From assembly GCA_964396535.1 (NCBI GenBank), contig CAYNFT010000037.1, forward strand, positions 1 through 19,147: a stretch of 19,147 nt of DNA, given 5' to 3'. Shown one piece after another: positions 1 through 6,796 of the stretch. The DNA comes from CAYNFT01 sp964396535 (lineage in GTDB: Bacteria > Chloroflexota > Dehalococcoidia > Dehalococcoidales > UBA2162). How positions within the stretch are numbered: position 1 is the stretch's first letter; each line of letters starts with the position of its first letter. The notes below the pieces were generated by a model. That model was not told the origin of the DNA. It ran no database searches and saw nothing but the letters and a program-made list of their open reading frames with translations. A program made the position numbers and the translations under genes.

Positions 1-2
1 TT

Positions 3-797
3 TGCTACCCCCTTTTACGAGATTATAACTGGTATCGTTTCAGGAGGGCAGGTCAATATACTGCACTTGAATTTGCTGTAAAGTCAGGTCTTTTGCAAAG
101 GAATGTTGCCGATGCAGTCAGTTCCCCTCGAGTTCCCCGTCATGAATGGCAGACTTTGAGCGAGTTTGATATTAGTACGTTTCTTGAGGCTGCTGAAAAG
201 ACGCCGTACTATGTGCTATTCTACACTGCCATTTTCACGGGAATGAGGCGGTCCGAGCTTTTAGCCTTGAGATGGTGTGACGTGGACTTGCTGTTATGCC
301 AGGCACATGTCATACGCAGCCTTCATCACCTTCGAACGGAAGAAATAGTCTTTAGATCACCGAAGTCAGCTAAAGGGCGACGGATGGTGTCGCTATCCCC
401 TTCCGCAGCAATGCTATTACAGGAACATAAGGATAAACAGGCAGCACAGAGGGCTATGTTGGAGATACCGCTAAAGGATGATGACTTGGTTTTTAGTGAC
501 CTCGAAGGCAAGCCGCTTCTGCCAGATACCGTTACCCATGCTTGGATTAAGCTGACTAGGCGTACCGGACTAAAGGGAATCCAGCTGCATGACGCACGGC
601 ATACCCATGCCTCTTTGATGCTAAAGCAGGGCGTACACCCCAAGATAGTCCAAGAGAGGCTGGGACATGCCAGCATACAGACAACCCTTGATACCTATAG
701 TCACGTAGCCCCCGGTCTCCAAGAGACAGCCGCCGCAGCCTTTGATGAGATGGTGTTACCCAAACGTAAAAAAGCAGCGGTCGAAAGCGATTATTAG
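3..797 (+). CDS. Phage-type tyrosine integrase, 5' end outside window
   Basis: C-terminal catalytic part of a tyrosine site-specific recombinase, which cuts and rejoins DNA at attachment sites through a 3'-phosphotyrosine. The frame is open to the left edge, so the gene starts upstream; a TTG at 93 is only an internal possibility. Numbering from that TTG, all catalytic residues are visible: Arg52 in TGMRRSELLALRW, Lys91 in the beta-hairpin, His166 and Arg169 in LHDARHTHAS, His192 in LGHAS and the nucleophile Tyr202 in DTYSH. The linker before it (AVKSGLLQRNVADAV) is typical of integrases with an N-terminal SAM-like core-binding domain. It ends 71 bp from the 3' end of tRNA-fMet, the usual place for an integrase of a tRNA-targeting element. 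Confidence in the family is high. Whether the first 60 bases are in frame with the rest is uncertain. Confidence 0.9.
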   Translation, partial: CYPLLRDYNWYRFRRAGQYTALEFAVKSGLLQRNVADAVSSPRVPRHEWQTLSEFDISTFLEAAEKTPYYVLFYTAIFTGMRRSELLALRWCDVDLLLCQAHVIRSLHHLRTEEIVFRSPKSAKGRRMVSLSPSAAMLLQEHKDKQAAQRAMLEIPLKDDDLVFSDLEGKPLLPDTVTHAWIKLTRRTGLKGIQLHDARHTHASLMLKQGVHPKIVQERLGHASIQTTLDTYSHVAPGLQETAAAAFDEMVLPKRKKAAVESDY

Positions 798-816
798 CAG
801 ATTATTAGCAAAGATA

Positions 817-856
817 AAAATGCCCCCGGTCTTATCGTCTATTCCGGGGGCATTTT
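817..856. terminator. Bidirectional intrinsic terminator
   Basis: A 13-bp perfect stem: AAAATGCCCCCGG (817-829) pairs with CCGGGGGCATTTT (844-856), with a 14-nt loop. The stem is GC-rich at its apex and ends in A/T runs on both sides, so it can end the integrase transcript (plus) and the tRNA-fMet transcript (minus), which converge here. Confidence 0.85.
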
Positions 857-868
857 AGCCTTAAAAAT

Positions 869-943
869 TGGTAGCGGGGGCTGGATTCGAACCAGCGACC
901 TCCGGGTTATGAGCCCGACGAGCTTCCACTGCTCTACCCCGCG
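869..943 (-). tRNA. Initiator tRNA-fMet (CAT anticodon)
   Basis: On the minus strand the 75-nt sequence folds into a complete cloverleaf with an encoded CCA (869-871 on the plus strand). The anticodon loop is CTCATAA (anticodon CAT). Two initiator hallmarks are seen: position 1 does not pair with position 72 (C1 against U72), and the anticodon stem carries three consecutive G-C pairs (GGG/CCC). The T arm is GCTGG-TTCGAAT-CCAGC. It is therefore the formylmethionine initiator and not an elongator Met or a lysidine-type Ile tRNA. The usual bacterial mismatch is C1-A72, so U72 is slightly unusual. The gene has its own promoter (954-982). Confidence 0.95.
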
Positions 944-953
944 CTATAGTTTG

Positions 954-982
954 AGTATAGCCTCTGGCATATAAGGTGTCAA
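954..982 (-). promoter_or_regulatory. Sigma-70 promoter of tRNA-fMet
   Basis: On the minus strand a perfect -35 TTGACA (982-977) is followed by a 17-bp spacer and a -10 TATACT (959-954). Initiation would fall near 946, just ahead of the mature 5' end at 943. Confidence 0.8.
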
Positions 983-999
983 GACATCCCTAGTAAAGG

Positions 1000-1029
1000 T
1001 TGACAAACAACATCAAAACAAAGTAGTAT
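1000..1029 (+). promoter_or_regulatory. Sigma-70 promoter upstream of radical SAM gene
   Basis: TTGACA at 1000-1005, an 18-bp spacer, and TAGTAT at 1024-1029 (four of six consensus bases). It faces away from the tRNA-fMet promoter and gives a leader of roughly 100 nt to the TTG start at 1138. Confidence 0.55.
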
Positions 1030-1137
1030 ACTCACCGAGGTAGTTAATATAGAGACAGCGAGTTGTAAGGCAGGCTATTTCTGCCATTATGTAAAGAAGC
1101 CTTGCCACTTTAATTATAGTCAGTTAAGGAGTCTGAT

Positions 1138-2655
1138 TTGAAAATACTTCTTGTTTACCCACAGTATCCGGTAACTTTCTGGAGTTTTAGCCACGCCTTA
1201 AGATTCGTTTCTAAAAAGGCTGCTTTCCCTCCTTTAGGTCTGTTAACGGTAGCTGCCATGCTTCCCGATGAGTGGGAGAAAAAACTGGTAGATATGAATG
1301 TAACTGCCCTGAGTGATGAAGACATCAAATGGGCTGATTACGTCTTTATCAGCGCTATGGTGGTGCAAAGAGATTCGGTGAAGGAAGTAATTACCAGATG
1401 TAATAAGCTCGGCGCCAAGACTGTTGCCGGGGGTCCACTTTTTACTACCGGACACGACGAGTTTGAGGGAGTAGACCATTTCGTGCTTGGTGAGGCTGAA
1501 GTTACCCTTACCCCCTTTTTAGAAGACCTGGCTAAGGGATACCCTAAACCCATCTACACATCCGATGAACACCCCGACATAGACAAAACTCCTCTCCCAC
1601 TCTGGTCGCTTATCAATATGAAAAAGTATTCATCAATGAATATTCAGTATTCCCGGGGCTGCCCTTTCAACTGTGAATTTTGCGACATTATCGTACTGAA
1701 CGGGCATAAGCCACGAACCAAAAGCAAAGACCAGATGACAGCAGAACTGGAGGCACTATATCATCATGGGTGGCGGGGTGGCATATTCATTGTTGATGAT
1801 AATTTTATCGGTAATAAGAAAAAACTAAAAGCGGAAACCCTGCCGGCGATAATTGAGTGGTCGAAGGAGAAAAAATACCCCTTTGCCTTTTTCACGGAAG
1901 CATCTATAAATCTTGCCGACGATGAGGAGCTAATGCGATTGATGACCGAAGCTGGCTTTGACCGGGTATTTGTTGGCATTGAAACCCCCAATGAGGAAAG
2001 CCTGGCTGAGTGTAATAAGCTGCCAAATAAAGGCCGTGATTTAGCTGCTGAGGTCAAGAAACTTCAAAACCATGGCTTTGAGGTACAGGGCGGGTTCATC
2101 GTCGGCTTTGATAGTGACCCGGTCTCCATCTTCAGAAGCCAGATTAACTTCATTCAGAATAGTGGCATCGTTACGGCAATGGTCGGCTTGCTGAATGCTC
2201 CTCGCGGCACAAGACTGTACCACCGCTTGAAAAAGGAAAATCGCTTATTACAAAGCTTTAGCGGTAACAATACAGACATTGCCATCAACTTCGTTCCCAA
2301 AATGAACTATGAAACACTTATTAATGGTTATAAGAATATCCTTAATACTATTTATTCACCCCGGCAGTATTGTGAGCGAGTCCTGACCTTTCTCAAAGAG
2401 TATAAACCTCCAAAAGTGAACAGGATTCCTCAGGTGCAGTTTTATCACATCACGGGATTTATTAAATCCGTGTGGTTTCTGGGTATCGTGGAAAAGGGGA
2501 GAAGGTATTACTGGAAGCTTATTATTTCGACCCTGTTTAAACATCCGCGGGCTTTTCCTTTATCGGTGAGTCTCTCTGTCTTTGGATTCCATTTCCGCAA
2601 AGTCGCTGAAAAACTCAGTAACACCTCAATTGAAGATATGCCAGCCTCAGGTTAA
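1138..2655 (+). CDS. B12-binding domain radical SAM protein, HpnP-like
   Basis: 505-residue cobalamin-dependent radical SAM enzyme. Residues 1-135 form a Rossmann-like B12-binding domain (MKILLVYPQYPVTFWSF start, VAGGP near 97-101, LGEAE near 118-122). The radical SAM [4Fe-4S] motif CxxxCxxC is YSRGCPFNCEFCD (Cys175, Cys179, Cys182). The C-terminal part (about 330-500) fits the DUF4070 region found in this family. Such enzymes usually methylate unactivated carbons; the best-known relative is HpnP, the hopanoid C-2 methylase, but the family is broad and no hopanoid gene is seen here, so the substrate is unknown. The start is TTG, supported by AAGGAG six bases upstream and by the conserved first residues. 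It stands alone between its promoter and a repeat-filled spacer. High confidence in family, none in substrate. Confidence 0.9.
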   Translation: MKILLVYPQYPVTFWSFSHALRFVSKKAAFPPLGLLTVAAMLPDEWEKKLVDMNVTALSDEDIKWADYVFISAMVVQRDSVKEVITRCNKLGAKTVAGGPLFTTGHDEFEGVDHFVLGEAEVTLTPFLEDLAKGYPKPIYTSDEHPDIDKTPLPLWSLINMKKYSSMNIQYSRGCPFNCEFCDIIVLNGHKPRTKSKDQMTAELEALYHHGWRGGIFIVDDNFIGNKKKLKAETLPAIIEWSKEKKYPFAFFTEASINLADDEELMRLMTEAGFDRVFVGIETPNEESLAECNKLPNKGRDLAAEVKKLQNHGFEVQGGFIVGFDSDPVSIFRSQINFIQNSGIVTAMVGLLNAPRGTRLYHRLKKENRLLQSFSGNNTDIAINFVPKMNYETLINGYKNILNTIYSPRQYCERVLTFLKEYKPPKVNRIPQVQFYHITGFIKSVWFLGIVEKGRRYYWKLIISTLFKHPRAFPLSVSLSVFGFHFRKVAEKLSNTSIEDMPASG

Positions 2656-2762
2656 TAAGGAAGCTACGGGATAAACAAAATTACCCACCTCTCTGTCATA
2701 GGCACCTCCTGTTTTAATATGCCCATCGACAGGAGTCCTGACAAATAAGGAGATTGTTTATC

Positions 2763-2910
2763 AACCTCACCCATTATATTTTTTATTTCGTAACCCCATC
2801 CCCCTTTGTCTCCCTCCCTTGATAACGCAGGGGGATGGTATGTAAGAGAGACTTCGCCTCTCTTTAACTCTCCTTTTTAATCTTTCCCCTTGATAAGGGG
2901 AAGGGGGATA
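2763..2910. repeat. Hairpin-rich dispersed repeat, copy A
   Basis: The 395-base gap between two genes holds no credible ORF. It contains three hairpins in series: CCATCCCCCT (2796-2805) with AGGGGGATGG (2829-2838); AAGAGAG (2844-2850) with CTCTCTT (2858-2864) around a CTTCG-containing apex; and TTCCCCTT (2884-2891) with AAGGGGAA (2895-2902). It opens with AACCTCACCC (2763-2772), identical to the start of the element at 6684. The same order of parts in both places marks a REP- or MITE-like family. The rest of the gap, about 2911-3040, is AT-rich and must hold the xer promoter, which I cannot place firmly. Confidence 0.65.
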
Positions 2911-3050
2911 GGTTCCTAAACGACCTCATATGCCAGGTGACATTTTGTGATTTAAAAGGCTGAATTTTCTTTTTAGTTATGTTAAAATGTAGATGGCGTA
3001 AAAAGATGGCATTCCCCCATAGCTTTTAAATTGATGATTGTCGAGGAGGC

Positions 3051-3962
3051 ATGGTGAAAGAAGATATTGAACGTTTTTTAACTTATCTCTCCGTAGAGAA
3101 AGGGTTTTCTGACAATACCTTAGCGGCTTACCAAAACGACCTTTCTCAGTTAGCCAGTTTCGTTGAAGAGGAGGCTGCCAAGCAGGGCTTGACTCCGTCG
3201 TGGACTAATTTTAATCGGCAGGGGATGCTGAGCTATCAGCTTAATCTTAAGGAAAGGAACTATGCTGCTACCACCTTAGCCCGTAAAGTAGCTGCCGCCA
3301 AGTCTTTCTTCAAGTTTATGGTGGCTGAAGGTAGTCTGAAAGACAACCCGACACAGAATGTGGCTTCACCTAATGTAGGCAGACTGTTACCCAAACCTAT
3401 TTCGCATTCTAAAGCTATGAAGTTGTTAGAGCAACCATCAAAACTATCTACACCCGAAGCAAAAAGAGATAGCGCCATGCTGACACTTTTATATGCCAGT
3501 GGTATGAGGGTTAGTGAGCTAATGTCTCTAAACGTGGGTGATGTTGACACAGAAGGCGATTTTGTACGCTGCCTCGGCAAGGGGCGCAAGGAACGCCTAA
3601 TTCCTATTGCTCGGATGGCATCTTTAGCCCTGCAAAAATATCTAGAGGAAGCTCGCCCTCAAATAGCACGCAGGGACGATGAGAAAGCCTTATTTCTTAA
3701 TCGGCGTGGTGATAGGCTGACCCGGCAAGGCTTTTGGCAAATATTGAAGGGCTACGCTAAAGCCGCTGGGCTGAGTGAAGAGATTACCCCTCATACTTTA
3801 AGGCATAGCTTTGCTACTCATATGCTGAGCGGTGGTGCTGACCTAAGGTCGGTTCAAGAACTATTGGGTCATGCCAATATCTCAACTACCCAGGTTTACA
3901 CCCATCTTACTACCGAGCACGTCCGGCGCACCTATGAGAAATCCCACCCCAGAGCTAAATAA
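3051..3962 (+). CDS. Tyrosine recombinase XerC/XerD family
   Basis: 303-residue tyrosine recombinase, close to the usual XerC/XerD length (about 298). An N-terminal SAM-like core-binding domain (1-105) is followed by the catalytic domain. The full active site is seen: Arg153 (SGMRVSELMSL), Lys177 (GKGRKERLIP), His248 and Arg251 (TPHTLRHSFATH), His274 (LLGHANISTT) and Tyr283 (QVYTH). The tail HPRAK is typical of Xer proteins that resolve chromosome dimers at dif with FtsK. XerC and XerD cannot be separated by eye, so no symbol is given. GGAGG (3045-3049) lies only one base from ATG 3051 but four bases from GTG 3054, so GTG 3054 may be the true start; the product then loses one residue. Unlike the integrase at 3-797, it has no tRNA beside it and appears to be a housekeeping gene. 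Confidence 0.9.
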   Translation: MVKEDIERFLTYLSVEKGFSDNTLAAYQNDLSQLASFVEEEAAKQGLTPSWTNFNRQGMLSYQLNLKERNYAATTLARKVAAAKSFFKFMVAEGSLKDNPTQNVASPNVGRLLPKPISHSKAMKLLEQPSKLSTPEAKRDSAMLTLLYASGMRVSELMSLNVGDVDTEGDFVRCLGKGRKERLIPIARMASLALQKYLEEARPQIARRDDEKALFLNRRGDRLTRQGFWQILKGYAKAAGLSEEITPHTLRHSFATHMLSGGADLRSVQELLGHANISTTQVYTHLTTEHVRRTYEKSHPRAK

Positions 3963-4017
3963 CATATAAGACGGGGGGGCAGGGGCATTGATACTGAGTT
4001 TATAGGGAGTTCCAAAA

Positions 4018-4311
4018 ATGCCTGATAAACCACGGCGTAGAAAAGGAAAATATTCAACCCAGAGTAAAGGAAAGAAAGGTAGGTCAAACCGACCGACTGC
4101 AGTTGTCCAGCAGCGGACAGTTGCTCAAGCTCGTGAGCCTGTTCCCCTCTCTAATGTGTCTGCTACTGCAGCAGGCATGCCAGCCCCGGTAGCAAAAACG
4201 GTCCCTGTTCGGCATCAATACATAGCTACCGAACTGCGAACCATCGGCATTCTAGCGGGGATAATGCTGGTTATTCTCATCGTGCTAGCTTTTGTTCCCC
4301 TACCTTGGTAG
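4018..4311 (+). CDS. Small basic protein with one C-terminal membrane helix
   Basis: 97 residues of unknown function. Residues 1-30 are very rich in Lys and Arg (MPDKPRRRKGKYSTQSKGKK...), 31-70 form a low-complexity Ala/Pro/Val linker, and about 72-94 form one hydrophobic helix (IGILAGIMLVILIVLAFVPL) ending two residues later at PW. The arrangement suggests a tail-anchored protein with a positively charged cytosolic arm, which could bind nucleic acid or acidic lipids; that is inference only. The start has a GGGAG ribosome site about nine bases upstream. It lies 55 bp after the xer gene and 10 bp before the isoaspartate methyltransferase, so it is probably cotranscribed with the latter. Confidence 0.7.
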   Translation: MPDKPRRRKGKYSTQSKGKKGRSNRPTAVVQQRTVAQAREPVPLSNVSATAAGMPAPVAKTVPVRHQYIATELRTIGILAGIMLVILIVLAFVPLPW

Positions 4312-4321
4312 GGCGTTCATT

Positions 4322-4960
4322 ATGAACTTTGAAGCAGCAAGAATCAGGTTGATTGAGCACCTTAGAACTGAGATTAAAGATGAGAAGGTATCGGCAGCAA
4401 TGGCCCGCGTACCTCGAGAGCTTTTTGTGCCACCAAAGGAACAGCATTTAGCTTATGAAGACAGACCTCTATCTATTGGTCTAGACCAGACAATCTCGCA
4501 GCCTCTCATTGTTGCCCTTATGACTGAGGCACTAAAACTTACTGGCACAGAAAGGGTGCTGGAAATTGGAACTGGCAGCGGGTACCAGGCAGCTATTCTT
4601 GCTGAGTTAGCCCGGTCGGTGATTACAGTAGAGCGTCTGCCGGCCCTTGCTGAAGCAGCTAAGAAGGTACTAGCTGGCCTGGGCTACACCAATATCACAG
4701 TGCACCTGACTAAGGAGACCCTGGGCTGGCCTGAAGAGGCACCTTACGATGCTATAATAGCTACCGCTGGTGCTCCCAGAGTACCGCCTGAGCTTCTAGC
4801 TCAGCTAGCAATCGGCGGGCGGCTGGTAATTCCTGTAGGCTCGCGTTATGTGCAGGAGTTATATAAAATTACCAGACATAGAAAGAATAACACGATTCAG
4901 GATTTAGGCGGCTGTCGCTTTGTCTCTCTCATTGGTAAGGGTGCCTGGGAGGAGGAATAG
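4322..4960 (+). CDS. pcm: Protein-L-isoaspartate O-methyltransferase
   Basis: 212-residue SAM-dependent methyltransferase that starts repair of isoaspartyl residues in aged proteins by methylating their alpha-carboxyl. Visible family motifs are PRELFVPP (31-38), the substrate-site ISQPLIVALM (58-67), motif I LEIGTGSGYQAA (80-91, SAM binding), the acidic residue after strand 2 in VERLP (Glu104), PYDAIIATAGAP (141-152) and the C-terminal RFVSLIGKGAW. The normally near-invariant GDG before LGW is replaced by Thr-Lys-Glu (130-132). The frame stays open upstream to a TTG at 4292, but ATG 4322 matches the family N-terminus (MNFEAARIRL) and avoids overlap with the preceding gene. The length is normal. 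Confidence 0.9.
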   Translation: MNFEAARIRLIEHLRTEIKDEKVSAAMARVPRELFVPPKEQHLAYEDRPLSIGLDQTISQPLIVALMTEALKLTGTERVLEIGTGSGYQAAILAELARSVITVERLPALAEAAKKVLAGLGYTNITVHLTKETLGWPEEAPYDAIIATAGAPRVPPELLAQLAIGGRLVIPVGSRYVQELYKITRHRKNNTIQDLGGCRFVSLIGKGAWEEE

Positions 4961-4987
4961 AAATACTATTTATGGAAGGACGAGAAA

Positions 4988-5557
4988 ATGGAAGCTCTTG
5001 AAGCAATTAAAACCAGGAGGAGCATTCGCCAGTACAAGCCTGACCCTATCGACGATAAAACTTTGCAAACAGTTCTGGAAGCCGCCCGATGGGCACCATC
5101 CTGGAAGAATACTCAGTGCTGGCGATTTATAGTGGTGCGTGACAGCAGCATAAAGACCGGGATAGCTAATTGCCTCATAAAATCTAAGAGGGGTGATACA
5201 CTTGTTGATAATGCTGGCAGTAGGGCTATTATACAGGCACCGATACTAATTGTTGCCTGCGCTGAACTGGGTAAATCAGGCCTTAATGCAGGCGTATTTG
5301 CCACGGATAAGGGTGACTGGTACATGTTCGATGTCGCCCTGGCTATGCAGAACCTAGTGCTGGCAGCTCAAGCGATGGGACTGGGTACAGTGCACCTTGG
5401 ACTATTTGAAGCTAAAAAAGTGGCTGAAATTCTGGGGGTACCGGAAGGCTTCTGCGTAGTTTCAATGACCCCTTTAGGTTACCCTGACCAGGAACCCAGA
5501 ACTGTCCCGAGAAAAGAACTCTCTGAAATTGTCTTTTATGATAAATTCGGCACTTAA
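4988..5557 (+). CDS. Nitroreductase family FMN oxidoreductase
   Basis: 189-residue nitroreductase-like flavoprotein, usually a homodimer using NAD(P)H and FMN to reduce nitro, quinone or related compounds. Seen: the N-terminal FMN-phosphate motif KTRRSIRQYKPD (8-19), the APSWKNTQCWRF segment (38-49; Cys where Pro is common), the GLGTVHLG segment (about 131-138) that lies against the flavin, and PLGYPDQEP (about 162-170). The C-terminal RKELSEIVFYDKFG is also typical. The start has a strong GGAAGGA ribosome site. It follows pcm by 27 bp, so cotranscription is likely. The substrate cannot be told from sequence; some family members are dehalogenases or cofactor-modifying enzymes. Confidence 0.88.
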   Translation: MEALEAIKTRRSIRQYKPDPIDDKTLQTVLEAARWAPSWKNTQCWRFIVVRDSSIKTGIANCLIKSKRGDTLVDNAGSRAIIQAPILIVACAELGKSGLNAGVFATDKGDWYMFDVALAMQNLVLAAQAMGLGTVHLGLFEAKKVAEILGVPEGFCVVSMTPLGYPDQEPRTVPRKELSEIVFYDKFGT

Positions 5558-5572
5558 ACAGGAGGCTATCAG

Positions 5573-5592
5573 AACCGCTTAAAAGCGGTTTT
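5573..5592 (+). terminator. Weak hairpin terminator after nitroreductase
   Basis: AACCGC (5573-5578) pairs with GCGGTT (5585-5590), the inner bases TT/AA extending the stem, followed by only TT and then CCCC. This may attenuate rather than fully stop readthrough into the next gene. Confidence 0.45.
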
Positions 5593-5612
5593 CCCCAAGC
5601 AGTTACTTTAAA

Positions 5613-6164
5613 ATGAGATATAGACGGTGGCTTTTCGTTGCTATTTTCTTATTCGGCATCAGCCTGTTACTGGGTCTGGCTACCTCTGTTGATACTTTCG
5701 GCCTTCTTTCCGAGGAGGTTGCTGCTTTTGAGGAACTTGCTGATTTCCTGGCGCCACTCCCCCAAGCATCTATTTTTATCTTCATCTTTATTAAGAATGT
5801 TTCAGCGGTTTTGATAAGTTTTATTCTCAGCCCGGTTTTCTGCCTGGTGCCTGTGCTGGCACTGACTATCAATGGCTGGCTTATTGGCTTGGTTTCAACC
5901 TCAATAATTCAGGAGAAATCCCTGGGCTATCTATTAGCCGGTTTGCTTCCTCACGGCATCTTTGAACTCCCGGCTTTTATTATGGGTGAGGCGGTCGCTC
6001 TCAGCTTCGGCGTAGCAGTGACGCTAGCCCTGTTTAGAAAGGAAAGAAGAAAACTACTGCTGCCAAATCTTAGAAAGAATTTAAAGTATCTATTGATAGC
6101 ACTTGCCTTACTCTTACCCGCAGCTATCATTGAAACCTATGTCACCCCCTTACTTTTAACCTGA
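5613..6164 (+). CDS. SpoIIM/DUF95-like membrane protein
   Basis: 183-residue integral membrane protein with about five hydrophobic segments (near 7-25, 49-66, 68-92, 103-135 and 160-180). The stretch LLPHGIFELPAFIMGEAVAL (113-132) is the hallmark of the SpoIIM/DUF95 family. The founding member takes part in engulfment during Bacillus sporulation, but non-sporulating bacteria and archaea carry homologues of unknown role, and no sporulation gene is seen here. The ATG at 5613 has no clear ribosome site in the short gap after the hairpin at 5573-5592; an upstream in-frame start is not apparent. It heads a group with the membrane protein at 6189 and the exported protein at 6797. Confidence 0.8.
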   Translation: MRYRRWLFVAIFLFGISLLLGLATSVDTFGLLSEEVAAFEELADFLAPLPQASIFIFIFIKNVSAVLISFILSPVFCLVPVLALTINGWLIGLVSTSIIQEKSLGYLLAGLLPHGIFELPAFIMGEAVALSFGVAVTLALFRKERRKLLLPNLRKNLKYLLIALALLLPAAIIETYVTPLLLT

Positions 6165-6188
6165 GGTTGGTAAAAAGGAGGACACTTC

Positions 6189-6674
6189 ATGTCTGAGTTA
6201 GGTTTAGTAGCCCCCTATTGGGTAATTGTTTTGATATGGCTGGCTAAAGTTATATTGTTAGCACTTGTCTCCACCCTTCTCGCCTGGCTTGGAATCAGGG
6301 CACTGGATGCTCTTACCCCTCACATTCATCAGCGCCAGCGAATAGGTGAAGACCCTGTTGCCACCGGACTATTCATCGCCGGCTTTTTTATCCTGGTTGG
6401 TCTTGCCATTCACGGAGCTATTACCTCACTAACTGCGGTCGTACCCCCAATACTGGGATACATCTTTGATTTTAGAACATGGGGAGTATTGGCAATAAGC
6501 TTTGTAGTAAGTCTACTCACTGGTATAGCCCTGTTCCATATTGTCAACAAGCTAACACCCAGAATACCATTTACCCGCATCAACGAAAGCCCTGTAGCAG
6601 TAGGTGCATATGTCTTTGGCTATCTCACTTTCTTTGGCTTGATACTCCATGCAGCCTTGACAGGCCCACTATGA
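6189..6674 (+). CDS. Four-helix membrane protein built of two repeats
   Basis: 161 residues with four predicted membrane helices (about 12-35, 57-80, 97-119, 135-157). It consists of two related halves: LTPHIHQRQRIGEDPVATG followed by a helix ending near GLAIHGA (42-77), and LTPRIPFTRINESPVAVG followed by a helix ending GLILHAA (122-156). The pattern recalls DUF350/UPF0719-type membrane proteins, which also contain helix pairs, but I cannot confirm membership. The start has a strong AAGGAGG ribosome site. It sits 24 bp after the SpoIIM-like gene, in the same unit. Its 3' end is followed within ten bases by a copy of the hairpin repeat. Function unknown. Confidence 0.75.
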   Translation: MSELGLVAPYWVIVLIWLAKVILLALVSTLLAWLGIRALDALTPHIHQRQRIGEDPVATGLFIAGFFILVGLAIHGAITSLTAVVPPILGYIFDFRTWGVLAISFVVSLLTGIALFHIVNKLTPRIPFTRINESPVAVGAYVFGYLTFFGLILHAALTGPL

Positions 6675-6683
6675 GAGATTTTA

Positions 6684-6770
6684 AACCTCACCCCCTTAAT
6701 CCCCCTCTCCTTAAAAGGAGAGGGGGAAGAGTAGTTGTTGAAGGGGCTTCGCCCCTTCAACCTTCCCTTT
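6684..6770. repeat. Hairpin-rich dispersed repeat, copy B
   Basis: Starts with AACCTCACCC (6684-6693), as in copy A at 2763. A 12-bp stem CCCCCTCTCCTT (6701-6712) with AAGGAGAGGGGG (6715-6726) is followed by an 11-bp stem GTTGAAGGGGC (6737-6747) with GCCCCTTCAAC (6751-6761) around a TTC loop. As RNA these hairpins lie between two genes of one unit and could dampen transcription or stabilise the upstream message. Confidence 0.7.
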
Positions 6771-6796
6771 ACAAACGATATCTACGAGGTAAGGCC

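Noticed and set aside
4292..4321. TTG start for the isoaspartate methyltransferase
   Set aside because: It overlaps the preceding gene and adds ten residues not expected in the family; ATG 4322 gives the normal N-terminus.
5613..6164. SpoIIM-like gene as evidence of sporulation
   Set aside because: The family occurs widely in non-sporulating bacteria and archaea, and no other sporulation gene is present.
6479..6796. Upstream extension of the transglutaminase-like gene
   Set aside because: It reads in the wrong frame through the membrane protein gene and then through hairpin repeat copy B; the signal peptide and ribosome site place the start at 6797.
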